From Pseudomonas sp. UBA4617 (GTDB lineage: Bacteria > Pseudomonadota > Gammaproteobacteria > Pseudomonadales > Pseudomonadaceae): a stretch of DNA of 38,569 nt. The notes beneath the pieces are model-generated. The model had not been told where the DNA came from, made no database searches, and saw nothing but the letters and a program-made list of their open reading frames with translations. Made by a program: the position numbers and the translations under genes. The stretch's first letter is position 1. Each line of letters begins with the position of its first letter. Below are positions 7,073-15,594 of the stretch, one piece after another. The stretch lies in the NCBI RefSeq assembly GCF_002386445.1, contig NZ_DGIR01000015.1, positions 1-38,569 on the forward strand, given 5' to 3'.

Positions 7073-8353
7073 TCAAACCCTCTCGCTGGTCACCCGTACA
7101 TGCAAAGCCCGCCCAGCCCCCAGCCCGAATACGATGGCGCCGAGCCCCAGCACGGCAAAAATCCAGCCTACGGCGGCCCAGCCCCCGCTCAGATCATGCA
7201 CCAGCCCGACCGCAAACGGCCCCATCGACGCCAAGGTGTAGCCCACGCCCTGGGCCATGCTCGACAGGTTGGCTGCCACATGCGCGTCTTTCGAACGCAG
7301 CACGATCAAGGTCAGCGCGAGGGCGAAGGTACCGCCCTGCCCCAGGCCCAGCAGTACCGCCCAGCCCCACAACCCGGAAATCGGCGCGTACAGGCATCCG
7401 AACAAGCCAGCCAGCGTGGTCAGCATGACCAGCACGATGGCCAGCCGCTGGTCCTTGCCGCGGGTCGCCAGCCACGGCGCACTGAGCGAACTGGCCAACT
7501 GCACGATCACCGACCCTGACAGCACCAGCCCCGCCTCGGTCGGGCTCAGGCCACGGCCAATCAGGATCGACGGCAACCAGCCAAACACGATGTAGGCCAA
7601 TGACGACTGCAGCCCCATGTACAACGTCACCTGCCACGCCAACGGATCGCGCCAAAGCCCCCGCACCCGATAGGACACCTTGTGCACGCCATGCCCCTGG
7701 CGTGCCTGGGGCAGCCAGACCAGCATGGCCAGCAGGGCCGGCACTGCCCAGAAGCCCAGGCCCAGCGCCCAACTGCCGTCGAAATGCTGCGCCAGCGGGA
7801 CCGTGGCGCCCGCGGCCATGGCCGCGCCCAGGCACAGCGCCATGGTGTACACGCCGGTCAGGGTGCCGGCGTGCTGCGGGAAGTCGCCCTTGACTATACC
7901 CGGCAACAGCACGCCGATGATGCCGATGCTGGCCCCGGCCATCAGGCTGCCGAGGAACACCCCGACGACGCCCAGGCTACTGCGCACCACGATGCCCAGC
8001 GCCAGGGTGACCAGGATCCCAAGGATTACCCGTTCGCTGCCGAAGCGGCGTGCCAGTAGCGGCGCCAACGGGGCGAACAAGCCCAGGCACAGCACCGGCA
8101 AGGTGGTCAGCAAGCCGGCCTGCGAAGCGTTCAGCCCCAGGCCTTGGGACACCTGGCCCAGCACTGGCGCCATGCTCGACAACGCCGGGCGCAGGTTCAG
8201 CGCCACCAGCACCAGGCCGAGCAACAGCAGCCAGGGCCGCCGCAGCAGCACGGGTTGCAGCTGGACTTGCTCATCGTCAGCCTCGGCGTCGATCAGCAGC
8301 TCATCGAGCTCCCGTTCGGGGGACAGGGTTTTGCGGGTGATTGATTCAGCCAT
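7073..8353 (-). CDS. MFS transporter, CynX/NimT (YeaN) family
   Basis: 426-residue inner-membrane major facilitator with about twelve hydrophobic segments. After a hydrophilic N-terminal tail of about 38 residues, TM1 contains LVALNLRPALSSMAPVLG, whose LNLRPA motif is diagnostic of the cyanate/2-nitroimidazole (CynX/NimT) branch; the loop motif LARRFGSER follows TM2. Substrates of this branch are small organic anions or drugs; none can be assigned here. It starts 12 bases after the GntR regulator stops and is almost certainly co-transcribed with it, which suggests that the regulator senses the transported compound or a derivative. Confidence 0.92.
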   Translation of the reverse strand: MAESITRKTLSPERELDELLIDAEADDEQVQLQPVLLRRPWLLLLGLVLVALNLRPALSSMAPVLGQVSQGLGLNASQAGLLTTLPVLCLGLFAPLAPLLARRFGSERVILGILVTLALGIVVRSSLGVVGVFLGSLMAGASIGIIGVLLPGIVKGDFPQHAGTLTGVYTMALCLGAAMAAGATVPLAQHFDGSWALGLGFWAVPALLAMLVWLPQARQGHGVHKVSYRVRGLWRDPLAWQVTLYMGLQSSLAYIVFGWLPSILIGRGLSPTEAGLVLSGSVIVQLASSLSAPWLATRGKDQRLAIVLVMLTTLAGLFGCLYAPISGLWGWAVLLGLGQGGTFALALTLIVLRSKDAHVAANLSSMAQGVGYTLASMGPFAVGLVHDLSGGWAAVGWIFAVLGLGAIVFGLGAGRALHVRVTSERV

Positions 8354-8365
8354 GGCGTTCTCGGA

Positions 8366-9016
8366 TCAGGATTCGATGAGGGTACGGCTCAGGTGCTTGG
8401 CCCGTTCTGCGTCACGTTGCTCGACGGCATTGAGGATCTGCCCATGCAGGTCGAACGTGGCCTGGCAGCGCGGCACAGTCGTCATGTTGTGTTGCAGCGC
8501 GGCAGCTACCACGCCGGAAAAGTAGCGATACAGCTCGCTGAGGGCCGGGTTGTGGGCGGCGTCCACCAGCCGTTGGTGAAAGACCAGGTCGCAAGCCACG
8601 TAGGCAGCGATGTCCCGATGAAAATGCCCGGCACTGACTGCCAGGGCATCACGCAACGCCTGTAGGTCGGCATCGGTACGCCGCAGTGCAGCCAGGCCGA
8701 TAGCCTCTGCTTCCAGAATGTGCCGGGTTTCACGGGCATGTTCAGGTGAACAGCGTGACATCGCCTGCACGGCCTGCAGCGGATCCTGGGCCGTGCGCAG
8801 GTAACTGCCATCGCCCTGGCGAATCTCCACCAAGCCGCTGAATGCCAGCACACGCATGGCCTCACGCACGGTATTACGGCTGATGCCCAGCTCCACGGCC
8901 AGCACCGGTTCGGTGGGCAGACGTTGGCCGATTTGCCAGTCGCCCTGGAGGATACGTTCGCGCATGCGCTCGACGGCCAGCTCGACCAGTGAGCGCCTGG
9001 TCAGTTCACTGTTCAT
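8366..9016 (-). CDS. GntR-family transcriptional regulator, FadR/FCD subfamily
   Basis: 216-residue regulator. The N-terminal winged helix-turn-helix spans about residues 10-75 (RLPTEPVLAVELGISRNTVREAMRVLAFSGLVEIRQGDGSYL, the standard GntR signature). The C-terminal all-helical FCD ligand domain has the typical DLVFHQRLVDAAHNPAL metal-binding segment. The frame is open to 9082, but the ATG at 9016, preceded by TTGAGTGAA, gives the normal GntR start. It leads an operon with the CynX-type MFS gene and is divergent from a lipoprotein gene. Two inverted repeats in the 139-base spacer are candidate operators. The effector is unknown; FCD regulators usually bind small carboxylic acids. Confidence 0.93.
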   Translation of the reverse strand: MNSELTRRSLVELAVERMRERILQGDWQIGQRLPTEPVLAVELGISRNTVREAMRVLAFSGLVEIRQGDGSYLRTAQDPLQAVQAMSRCSPEHARETRHILEAEAIGLAALRRTDADLQALRDALAVSAGHFHRDIAAYVACDLVFHQRLVDAAHNPALSELYRYFSGVVAAALQHNMTTVPRCQATFDLHGQILNAVEQRDAERAKHLSRTLIES

Positions 9017-9025
9017 TTCACTCAA

Positions 9026-9045
9026 CCAATCATCCGATGAATTGG
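9026..9045. promoter_or_regulatory. Imperfect inverted repeat, candidate GntR operator 1
   Basis: CCAAT (9026-9030) and ATTGG (9041-9045) flank an inner CATC-C-GATG pairing that is shifted by one base. It begins 10 bases upstream of the gntR start codon and covers the ribosome-site area, a good place for autoregulation. FadR-subfamily operators often have TGG...CCA-type half sites, but this assignment is inference. Confidence 0.35.
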
Positions 9046-9079
9046 GGAAGCTTAATGGAAAGCCTTCCGCCCAGCAATT

Positions 9080-9101
9080 CAACTGGCATTTCTACCAGTT
9101 G
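9080..9101. promoter_or_regulatory. Inverted repeat, candidate GntR operator 2
   Basis: CAACTGG (9080-9086) and CCAGTTG (9095-9101) form 7-bp perfect arms around CATTTCTA. It sits mid-way in the spacer between the divergent regulator and lipoprotein genes. The half-site separation is longer than in PdhR or LldR operators (TGGT-3-ACCA), so the match to the subfamily is only partial. Confidence 0.4.
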
Positions 9102-9155
9102 CCAACGCCCGGGGTTGTTGCAACGCTTCATCCCGACCTCATCAAGGCATGACTT

Positions 9156-10328
9156 ATGTCGATCAGGAGAACCATACGCTGGACCGCCCTGCTGCTCGCT
9201 ACACTGCTGGTCAATGGCTGCGACGGCAAACCGCTGCAAACGCAACCCAAGACGTTGGTCATCGGCATGGACGGCGTCCAGCTTCAACACTACGAACAGC
9301 TGGGTGACGATACCAACCTGCGCAAACGCCTGCTCTATGGCAAGGCCTATGCCGGCGGTATAAACGGCCGCGCCAGCGAGCAAGCCACCGTCAGTGGTCC
9401 GGGGTGGGTCACCCTGCTGTCGGGGGTGTGGGCCAACAAGCACCAGGTTGTTTCCAACTCGGAAGCCTTGCGGATCACCCCCCGTTTCCCCAGCCTGTTC
9501 AAGCGGCTCCGTGACGCACTGCCGAATGCCTACCTCGCCAGCGTGATCAACTGGTCACCGATCAACACCGCTTTTCTGCTGGTGGACGCGCAAGGCAACA
9601 ATGTTCGCGAAAGCGGTTTGAGTGATGCACAGGTCACCGCGCGAACCCTGCAGATTCTCGGCAATACCCCGGCCGACTTCACTTTCATCCAGCTCGATGA
9701 ACCCGATCAGGCCGGCCACGCCGGCGGTTTCGGACCGGCCTATCAGTTAGCCTTGCGCGAGGCTGACCAGCGGCTGGGGCTATTGCTGGACAAGGTGGAG
9801 GAACGTGCCAACGAGCATCCGCAAGAAGACTGGCTGGTAATCGTCTGCACCGACCACGGTCGCGATGAGCAGGGCAGTGGCCATGGCGGCGTGACCGAGC
9901 AGGAAAAGACGGTCTTCATCGCCAGCAACAAACCGTTGAATGAAGAGCTGAACCAGCCAAGCATTCCAGAGGACAATCCGGGCCCGAACAATTTGTATGG
10001 CTATGCGGCGCAGGTGTCGCTGGCGCCGACCGTGCTCAGGCACATGGGGCTCGACCTGCGCCCGGAATGGATGCTCGATGGCACGCCACTGTTGGGAGCT
10101 ACGGGCGTGCGCAAGGCTCGGGCGATCGAAAGCGAAGGCAAGTTGTTGTGGAACAGCGACTCGCAAGGGACCGTGACCATTCACAAAAACGGCCAGGTCG
10201 TTGCCAACGTGCAGGCTTTCCTGCAGCAGTGGACCGATCCCGAGGGGATGCGCCAGGCCAACGACTATGTGCTTGAACTTGATGAGACGCCGGTAGCGGT
10301 ACGCACCCGGCCAGCCAGCACGCATTGA
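9156..10328 (+). CDS. Lipoprotein of the type I phosphodiesterase/nucleotide pyrophosphatase (alkaline phosphatase superfamily) group
   Basis: 390-residue predicted metallo-phosphoesterase. A signal peptide ends in VNGC, with the lipidated Cys at 22; Asn at -2 is unusual for a lipobox, and Asp at +2 is the classical inner-membrane retention signal in E. coli. The catalytic domain starts with the metal-binding D39 in VIGMDG, has the GPGWVTLLSGVWANKH motif with S80 as likely nucleophile, then LDEPDQAGHAGGF and CTDHGRDEQGSGHGG supplying the remaining Asp and His metal ligands. Substrate unknown (nucleotide, phosphodiester or phosphonate). It is transcribed divergently from the gntR-MFS pair and may share its regulation. 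It converges on hisC across a hairpin. Confidence 0.85.
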   Translation: MSIRRTIRWTALLLATLLVNGCDGKPLQTQPKTLVIGMDGVQLQHYEQLGDDTNLRKRLLYGKAYAGGINGRASEQATVSGPGWVTLLSGVWANKHQVVSNSEALRITPRFPSLFKRLRDALPNAYLASVINWSPINTAFLLVDAQGNNVRESGLSDAQVTARTLQILGNTPADFTFIQLDEPDQAGHAGGFGPAYQLALREADQRLGLLLDKVEERANEHPQEDWLVIVCTDHGRDEQGSGHGGVTEQEKTVFIASNKPLNEELNQPSIPEDNPGPNNLYGYAAQVSLAPTVLRHMGLDLRPEWMLDGTPLLGATGVRKARAIESEGKLLWNSDSQGTVTIHKNGQVVANVQAFLQQWTDPEGMRQANDYVLELDETPVAVRTRPASTH

Positions 10329-10348
10329 GTACTCAGCTGTGGGTATGC

Positions 10349-10379
10349 CCTGCAGGGGCGAGTGGCTCAGCCCTGCAGG
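10349..10379. terminator. Hairpin between the lipoprotein gene and hisC
   Basis: CCTGCAGGG (10349-10357) and CCCTGCAGG (10371-10379) form a perfect 9-bp stem; the 13-base loop holds a further GAG/CTC pairing. There is no clear U-tract on either side, so it is a plausible but weak bidirectional terminator for the convergent genes. Confidence 0.45.
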
Positions 10380-10388
10380 ACACCAGGC

Positions 10389-11438
10389 TCAGCTCAACGC
10401 ATCGATCAACGCCTGGTTCATTTCCGGCGTGCCAATGGTGATGCGCAGGAACTGGGCGATCCGCTCCTGCTTGAAGTGGCGCACGATCACGCCTTGCTCG
10501 CGCAGGCGTGCCGCCAGTTGGGCCGCATCCTGCCCAGGGTGGCGGGCGAAGATGAAGTTCGCGGCCGATGGCAACACTTCGAAGCCTTTGGCAAGCAGTT
10601 GTCCGACCAGCGCTTCACGGCTGTCGATCACCTTGCGGCGGGTAGCTTCGAAGTAGGCCCGGTCCTCGAAGGCAGCTGCAGCGCCCACGATTGCCATGCG
10701 ATCAAGCGGGTAGGAGTTGAAGCTGTTCTTGATCCGCTCCAGCGCCTCGATCAGGTCCGGATGGCCGACTGCCAGGCCAACACGCAGGCCAGCAAGCGAA
10801 CGTGACTTCGACAGGGTCTGGGTCACCAGCAGGTTGTCGTAGCGGTCCACCAGGCTGATGGCGGTCTCGCCGCCGAAGTCGATGTAGGCTTCGTCCACCA
10901 CCACCACCGAATCGCGGTTGGCTTGCAGCAACTGTTCGATCGCCTGCAGCGGCAGCAGGCAACCGGTCGGTGCGTTAGGGTTGGGGAAGATGACCCCGGC
11001 GTTGGGCCTGTTGTAGTCGGCAACGCGGATCTGGAACTGCTCATCCAGCGCCACCTGCTCGAACGGAATGCCATACAGTCCGCAGTACACCGGGTAGAAG
11101 CTGTAGCTGACATCGGGGAACAGCAACGGACCACGGGCGTGCTGGAACAGGCCGTGGAAGATGTGCGCCAGCACCTCGTCCGAGCCGTTGCCGACGAACA
11201 CCTGCGCCGGGGTTACGCCGTAGTACTCGGCCACCGCCTGCTTCAGCCGGTCACTGTTCGGGTCCGGGTACAGGCGCAGGTTGTCGTTCAACTCGCCATG
11301 CATGGCTTGCAGCGCCTTGGGCGACGGGCCATAGGGATTCTCGTTGGTGTTCAGCTTGACCAGACGCGCCAGCTTGGGCTGCTCACCCGGTACATAAGGC
11401 ACCAGGTCCTTGACGAAGGGGCTCCAGAATCGACTCAT
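10389..11438 (-). CDS. hisC: Histidinol-phosphate aminotransferase
   Basis: PLP-dependent class II aminotransferase of histidine synthesis, converting imidazole acetol phosphate to histidinol phosphate in the cytoplasm. 349 residues. The N-terminal KLNTNENPYGPSP is the HisC signature; N155 (FPNPNAPTG) and D182 (VVDEAYIDF) bind the cofactor, and K211 in TLSKSRSLAGLRVG is the Schiff-base lysine. It is the last gene of the ibaG-murA-hisG-hisD-hisC block and begins 2 bases after hisD stops, so the two are translationally close. Confidence 0.97.
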   Translation of the reverse strand: MSRFWSPFVKDLVPYVPGEQPKLARLVKLNTNENPYGPSPKALQAMHGELNDNLRLYPDPNSDRLKQAVAEYYGVTPAQVFVGNGSDEVLAHIFHGLFQHARGPLLFPDVSYSFYPVYCGLYGIPFEQVALDEQFQIRVADYNRPNAGVIFPNPNAPTGCLLPLQAIEQLLQANRDSVVVVDEAYIDFGGETAISLVDRYDNLLVTQTLSKSRSLAGLRVGLAVGHPDLIEALERIKNSFNSYPLDRMAIVGAAAAFEDRAYFEATRRKVIDSREALVGQLLAKGFEVLPSAANFIFARHPGQDAAQLAARLREQGVIVRHFKQERIAQFLRITIGTPEMNQALIDALS

Positions 11439-11440
11439 GC

Positions 11441-12766
11441 TCAGTTCCCCTTCTCTTGGGTCAGGATACGGTATTCAGCGCTGCGGGCGTGGGCGGTCAG
11501 CGACTCGCCACGGGCCAGAACCGAAGCCGTGTGGCCCAGTTCGGACGCGCCCTGTTCGGAGCAGAAAATAATCGACGAACGCTTCTGGAAGTCATATACC
11601 CCCAATGGCGAAGAGAACCGCGCGGTACCGGAAGTGGGCAGTACGTGGTTGGGGCCGGCGCAGTAATCGCCCAACGCTTCGCTGGTGTGGCGGCCCATGA
11701 AGATCGCGCCGGCGTGGCGGATGTGCGGTAACCAGGCCTGCGGATCGGCTACCGACAGCTCCAGGTGCTCCGGTGCGATGCGGTTGGCCACTTCGATGGC
11801 CTGTTGCATGTCGCGCACCTGGATCAACGCACCACGGCCATTGACCGATTTTTCGATGATCGCGGCACGCTCCATGGTCGGCAGCAACTTGTCGATGCTG
11901 GCGGCAACACGGTCGAGGAACGCGGCATCCGGACTGACCAGGATAGCCTGGGCATCTTCGTCGTGCTCGGCCTGGGAGAACAGGTCCATGGCGATCCAGT
12001 CCGGGTCGGTCTGGCCGTCGCACACCACGAGGATTTCCGACGGGCCGGCGATCATGTCGATGCCCACCTGGCCGAACACGTGGCGTTTGGCGGTGGCGAC
12101 GTAGATGTTGCCCGGGCCGACGATCTTGTCCACCTGTGGCACGCTTTCGGTACCGTACGCCAGCGCGGCGACGGCCTGGGCGCCTCCGACGGTGAACACC
12201 CGGTCGACACCGGCGATGCAGGCCGCCGCCAGCACCAGCTCGTTGACCTCGCCACGCGGGGTAGGCACCACCATGACCACTTCGGCCACACCGGCAACCT
12301 TGGCCGGGATGGCATTCATCAGCACCGACGACGGGTACGACGCCTTGCCGCCCGGCACGTACAGGCCGGCGCGGTCCAGCGGGGTGACCTTCTGCCCGAG
12401 CACGGTGCCGTCGGCTTCGGTGTACTGCCAGGAATCCTGCTTCTGCCGCTCGTGGTACAGGCGCACACGGTTGGCGGCCTTTTCCAGGGCTTCGCGCTGG
12501 GCCGGGGTAATGCGGGTCAGTGCCAGTTCCAGGCGGTCACGCTTGAGGATCAGGTCATCGATCGACTTGGCATCTACACCATCGAAACGCTGGGTGAACT
12601 CCACCAACGCCGCATCACCGCGCTCGCGCACAGCCTTGATGATGTCGAGCACGCGTTGGTTGACCGCGTCATCGGACACACTTTCCCAGCTCAGCAGATG
12701 ATCCAGATGTCGGGCGAAATCCGGATCAGCAGCGTTGAGACGGGCAATTGCAGTGGACACGGTCAT
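11441..12766 (-). CDS. hisD: Histidinol dehydrogenase
   Basis: Zinc- and NAD-dependent enzyme that performs the last two oxidations of histidine synthesis (L-histidinol to L-histidine). 441 residues, the usual length. Conserved segments are seen in order: YVPGGKASYPSSVLMNAIPAKVAGV, VGPGNIYVATAKRHVFG, GPSEILVV, the Zn/substrate region DLFSQAEHDEDAQAILV, and the late APEHLEL and HTSEALGDYCAGPNHVLPTSG segments with metal and catalytic histidines. It lies between hisG (126-base spacer) and hisC (2-base spacer). Confidence 0.97.
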   Translation of the reverse strand: MTVSTAIARLNAADPDFARHLDHLLSWESVSDDAVNQRVLDIIKAVRERGDAALVEFTQRFDGVDAKSIDDLILKRDRLELALTRITPAQREALEKAANRVRLYHERQKQDSWQYTEADGTVLGQKVTPLDRAGLYVPGGKASYPSSVLMNAIPAKVAGVAEVVMVVPTPRGEVNELVLAAACIAGVDRVFTVGGAQAVAALAYGTESVPQVDKIVGPGNIYVATAKRHVFGQVGIDMIAGPSEILVVCDGQTDPDWIAMDLFSQAEHDEDAQAILVSPDAAFLDRVAASIDKLLPTMERAAIIEKSVNGRGALIQVRDMQQAIEVANRIAPEHLELSVADPQAWLPHIRHAGAIFMGRHTSEALGDYCAGPNHVLPTSGTARFSSPLGVYDFQKRSSIIFCSEQGASELGHTASVLARGESLTAHARSAEYRILTQEKGN

Positions 12767-12892
12767 GGCGAGGGCCTCGATTAATGGCGAATGCTCAGGC
12801 GCCCTAGGCTACCAGTCCATCCGCGCGGGCACCCGAGAAAAATGGCTATGACGCGGATAGACGGGCGCGACAGCGAAGGTCGCGCGCAGGAG

Positions 12893-13528
12893 TCAACCGC
12901 GGTGTCGCGACTCGACTGCTTGGCGCAGCGTGTCGATCAGGCTCTGGATACGGGCGTGCTGCATTTTCATGGAGGCCTTGTTGACCACCAGGCGCGAGCT
13001 GATCGTGGCGATCAGTTCCTGCGGTTCCAGGCCGTTGGCGCGCAGGGTGTTGCCGGTGTCGACCACGTCGATGATCTTGTCGGCGAGGTTGATCAGCGGC
13101 GCCAGCTCCATCGAGCCATACAGCTTGATGATGTCGACCTGACGACCCTGTTCGGCGTAGTAGCGCTTGGCTACGTTGACGAACTTGGTAGCTACGCGCA
13201 GACGGCCCTTGGGCTCGGGTGCACCGACCACGCCGGCGGTCATCAGCTTGCAACGGGCAATCTGCAGGTCCAGGGGCTCGTACAGGCCCTGGCCGCCGTA
13301 CTCCATCAGCACGTCCTTGCCGGCCACACCCAGGTCGGCGGCACCGTGCTCGACATAGGTCGGCACGTCGGTGGCACGCACGATCAGCAGGCGAACATCG
13401 TCCTGCGTGGTGGGGATGATCAGTTTGCGGCTCTTGTCCGGGTTCTCGGTCGGCACGATACCGGCTTCCGCCAGCAGCGGCAGGGTATCGTCGAGAATAC
13501 GGCCTTTGGAAAGCGCGATGGTCAACAT
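12893..13528 (-). CDS. hisG: ATP phosphoribosyltransferase, short form (catalytic subunit HisG)
   Basis: First step of histidine synthesis: ATP + PRPP to phosphoribosyl-ATP. At 211 residues it is the short HisG, which lacks the C-terminal regulatory domain and in Pseudomonas needs the HisZ subunit encoded elsewhere. MLTIALSKGRI starts the catalytic domain, and the PRPP-binding loop is VVDTGNTLRANGL. The frame is open to 13546, but the ATG at 13528 gives the standard N-terminus. It is separated from murA upstream by 117 bases that can fold into alternative hairpins. Confidence 0.95.
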   Translation of the reverse strand: MLTIALSKGRILDDTLPLLAEAGIVPTENPDKSRKLIIPTTQDDVRLLIVRATDVPTYVEHGAADLGVAGKDVLMEYGGQGLYEPLDLQIARCKLMTAGVVGAPEPKGRLRVATKFVNVAKRYYAEQGRQVDIIKLYGSMELAPLINLADKIIDVVDTGNTLRANGLEPQELIATISSRLVVNKASMKMQHARIQSLIDTLRQAVESRHRG

Positions 13529-13553
13529 TGGAACGTCGGTCCTCAAGCGGCTA

Positions 13554-13641
13554 CTGCCGGCCGGGCTACAAGCCCGACCGCATTCAATTCATCAGGCCCA
13601 GGCATGGAGTGGGTTGGCCACTACCGCGCCTGGGCCGGCAG
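13554..13641 (-). promoter_or_regulatory. Possible alternative hairpins in the murA-hisG spacer
   Basis: On the minus-strand RNA the segment from 13641 to 13628 can pair in two ways. CTGCCGGCC (13641-13633) is complementary to GGCCGGCAG (13562-13554), and GGCCCAGGC (13636-13628) is complementary to GCCTGGGCC (13603-13595). The two stems share bases 13633-13636 and cannot fully coexist. A third hairpin, CGGGCT-tgt-AGCCCG (13576-13562), abuts the first option. There is no U-tract and no His-rich leader peptide, so classical his attenuation is not supported; the structure is noted without a known function. Confidence 0.35.
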
Positions 13642-13645
13642 ACGA

Positions 13646-14911
<1,266 letters not shown>

Positions 14912-14934
14912 TGGAATCTCGCCGCCACGTTGGC

Positions 14935-15174
14935 TCAGGTGCGCTCAGCCCAGGCTGCGCTGCTGAAAAATTTCATGGTTACCGCATGGATGCTGCCATT
15001 GGCGATCCACGGATTCAGGTGAGCATAGATCGCCTGCTGGCGTTTGACCGGGCTCAGGCCAGCCAACTCGTCGCTGATCACGTTCAACTGGAAGTTGCAG
15101 CCTTCGCCTTCAACTTCGACCCGGGAACCCGGCAATTTCTCTTCAAGGAAGCTTTTAACTTCTACGGCCTGCAT
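14935..15174 (-). CDS. ibaG: BolA-family protein IbaG
   Basis: 79-residue BolA-like protein (formerly YrbA) that partners monothiol glutaredoxins in iron-sulfur handling and is linked to acid and envelope stress. The sequence has the BolA fold with the VEVEGEGCNFQLNVISDELAGLSPVKRQQAIYAHL core, including the conserved Cys and the loop where BolA2-type proteins bind [2Fe-2S], and ends in HAVTMKFFSSAAW. The frame is open to 15222, but the ATG at 15174 gives the normal start. It is first in the ibaG-murA-hisGDC block, preceded by a terminator and a candidate promoter. Confidence 0.92.
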   Translation of the reverse strand: MQAVEVKSFLEEKLPGSRVEVEGEGCNFQLNVISDELAGLSPVKRQQAIYAHLNPWIANGSIHAVTMKFFSSAAWAERT

Positions 15175-15213
15175 GCTCAACCTCAATCGGCGCCCGATGC
15201 GCACGGGTCGGCC

Positions 15214-15242
15214 ATCATACAAAAAAGCCCCTCGCCTGCGAA
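15214..15242 (-). promoter_or_regulatory. Candidate sigma-70 promoter of ibaG-murA-his
   Basis: On the minus strand TTCGCA (15242-15237) and TATGAT (15219-15214) are 17 bases apart, and the -10 box lies 39 bases before the ibaG ATG. The -35 falls inside the hairpin of the upstream terminator, so termination of the mla transcript and initiation of the next one would overlap physically. Confidence 0.45.
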
Positions 15243-15272
15243 GCCCAACGAGGGCTTCGCTGACCGAGGGGC
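15221..15272 (-). terminator. Strong rho-independent terminator after mlaB
   Basis: On the minus strand two nested stems form: outer GCCCCTCG/CGAGGGGC (15272-15265 with 15234-15227) and inner GCGAAGCCC/GGGCTTCGC (15260-15252 with 15246-15238) with a 5-base loop, followed by six T residues at 15226-15221. It starts 20 bases after mlaB ends. Confidence 0.9.
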
Positions 15273-15291
15273 CATCATTCCTGTCGCACCA

Positions 15292-15594
15292 TCAGGTTGC
15301 CAGCACTTCGTCGAGGTCATAGACCTCGGCAATTTCGCGCATGTCGTCAGGCATATTGCGCACCTCGCAGCCCTTGCCAGCGGCCTGGGCATCACGCACG
15401 AAGGCCAGCAGCAAGGACAGGCCAACACTGGTGGAATGCTGCACCGCCGAGCAATCGAGCACCAGCTGTGCCTCGCGGCAGGCGCCGATCAGCGCCCTGC
15501 CCTGCTTGCGCAGGGCCGGCCCGCTGCGGTAGTCCAGCACACCGGCCAGGTGCAATACGCCCGGCTCGGCCATGCTAACAGCGGCCTCACTCAT
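15292..15594 (-). CDS. mlaB: STAS-domain protein MlaB, Mla phospholipid transporter
   Basis: 100-residue cytoplasmic STAS protein that binds the MlaF ATPase and is needed for assembly and activity of the MlaFEDB complex. The STAS core is visible as VLHLAGVLDYRSGPALRKQG and the LVLDCSAVQHSTSVGLSLLLAFVRDA region, with the conserved Ser/Thr at the helix start. Its ATG overlaps the mlaC stop (ATGA), indicating translational coupling. It is the last gene of mlaFEDCB and is followed by a strong terminator. Confidence 0.92.
   Translation of the reverse strand: MSEAAVSMAEPGVLHLAGVLDYRSGPALRKQGRALIGACREAQLVLDCSAVQHSTSVGLSLLLAFVRDAQAAGKGCEVRNMPDDMREIAEVYDLDEVLAT

Noticed and set aside
5290..10328. Genomic island or prophage remnant between yejK and hisC
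   Set aside because: The genes are accessory-like, but there is no integrase, tRNA, direct repeat or obvious change in base use, and I recall a similar gene order in P. putida.
13543..13605. 20-codon minus-strand open frame before hisG (MPGPDELNAVG...) as a his leader peptide
   Set aside because: It has no histidine codon and no Shine-Dalgarno sequence, so it cannot work as a his attenuator peptide.
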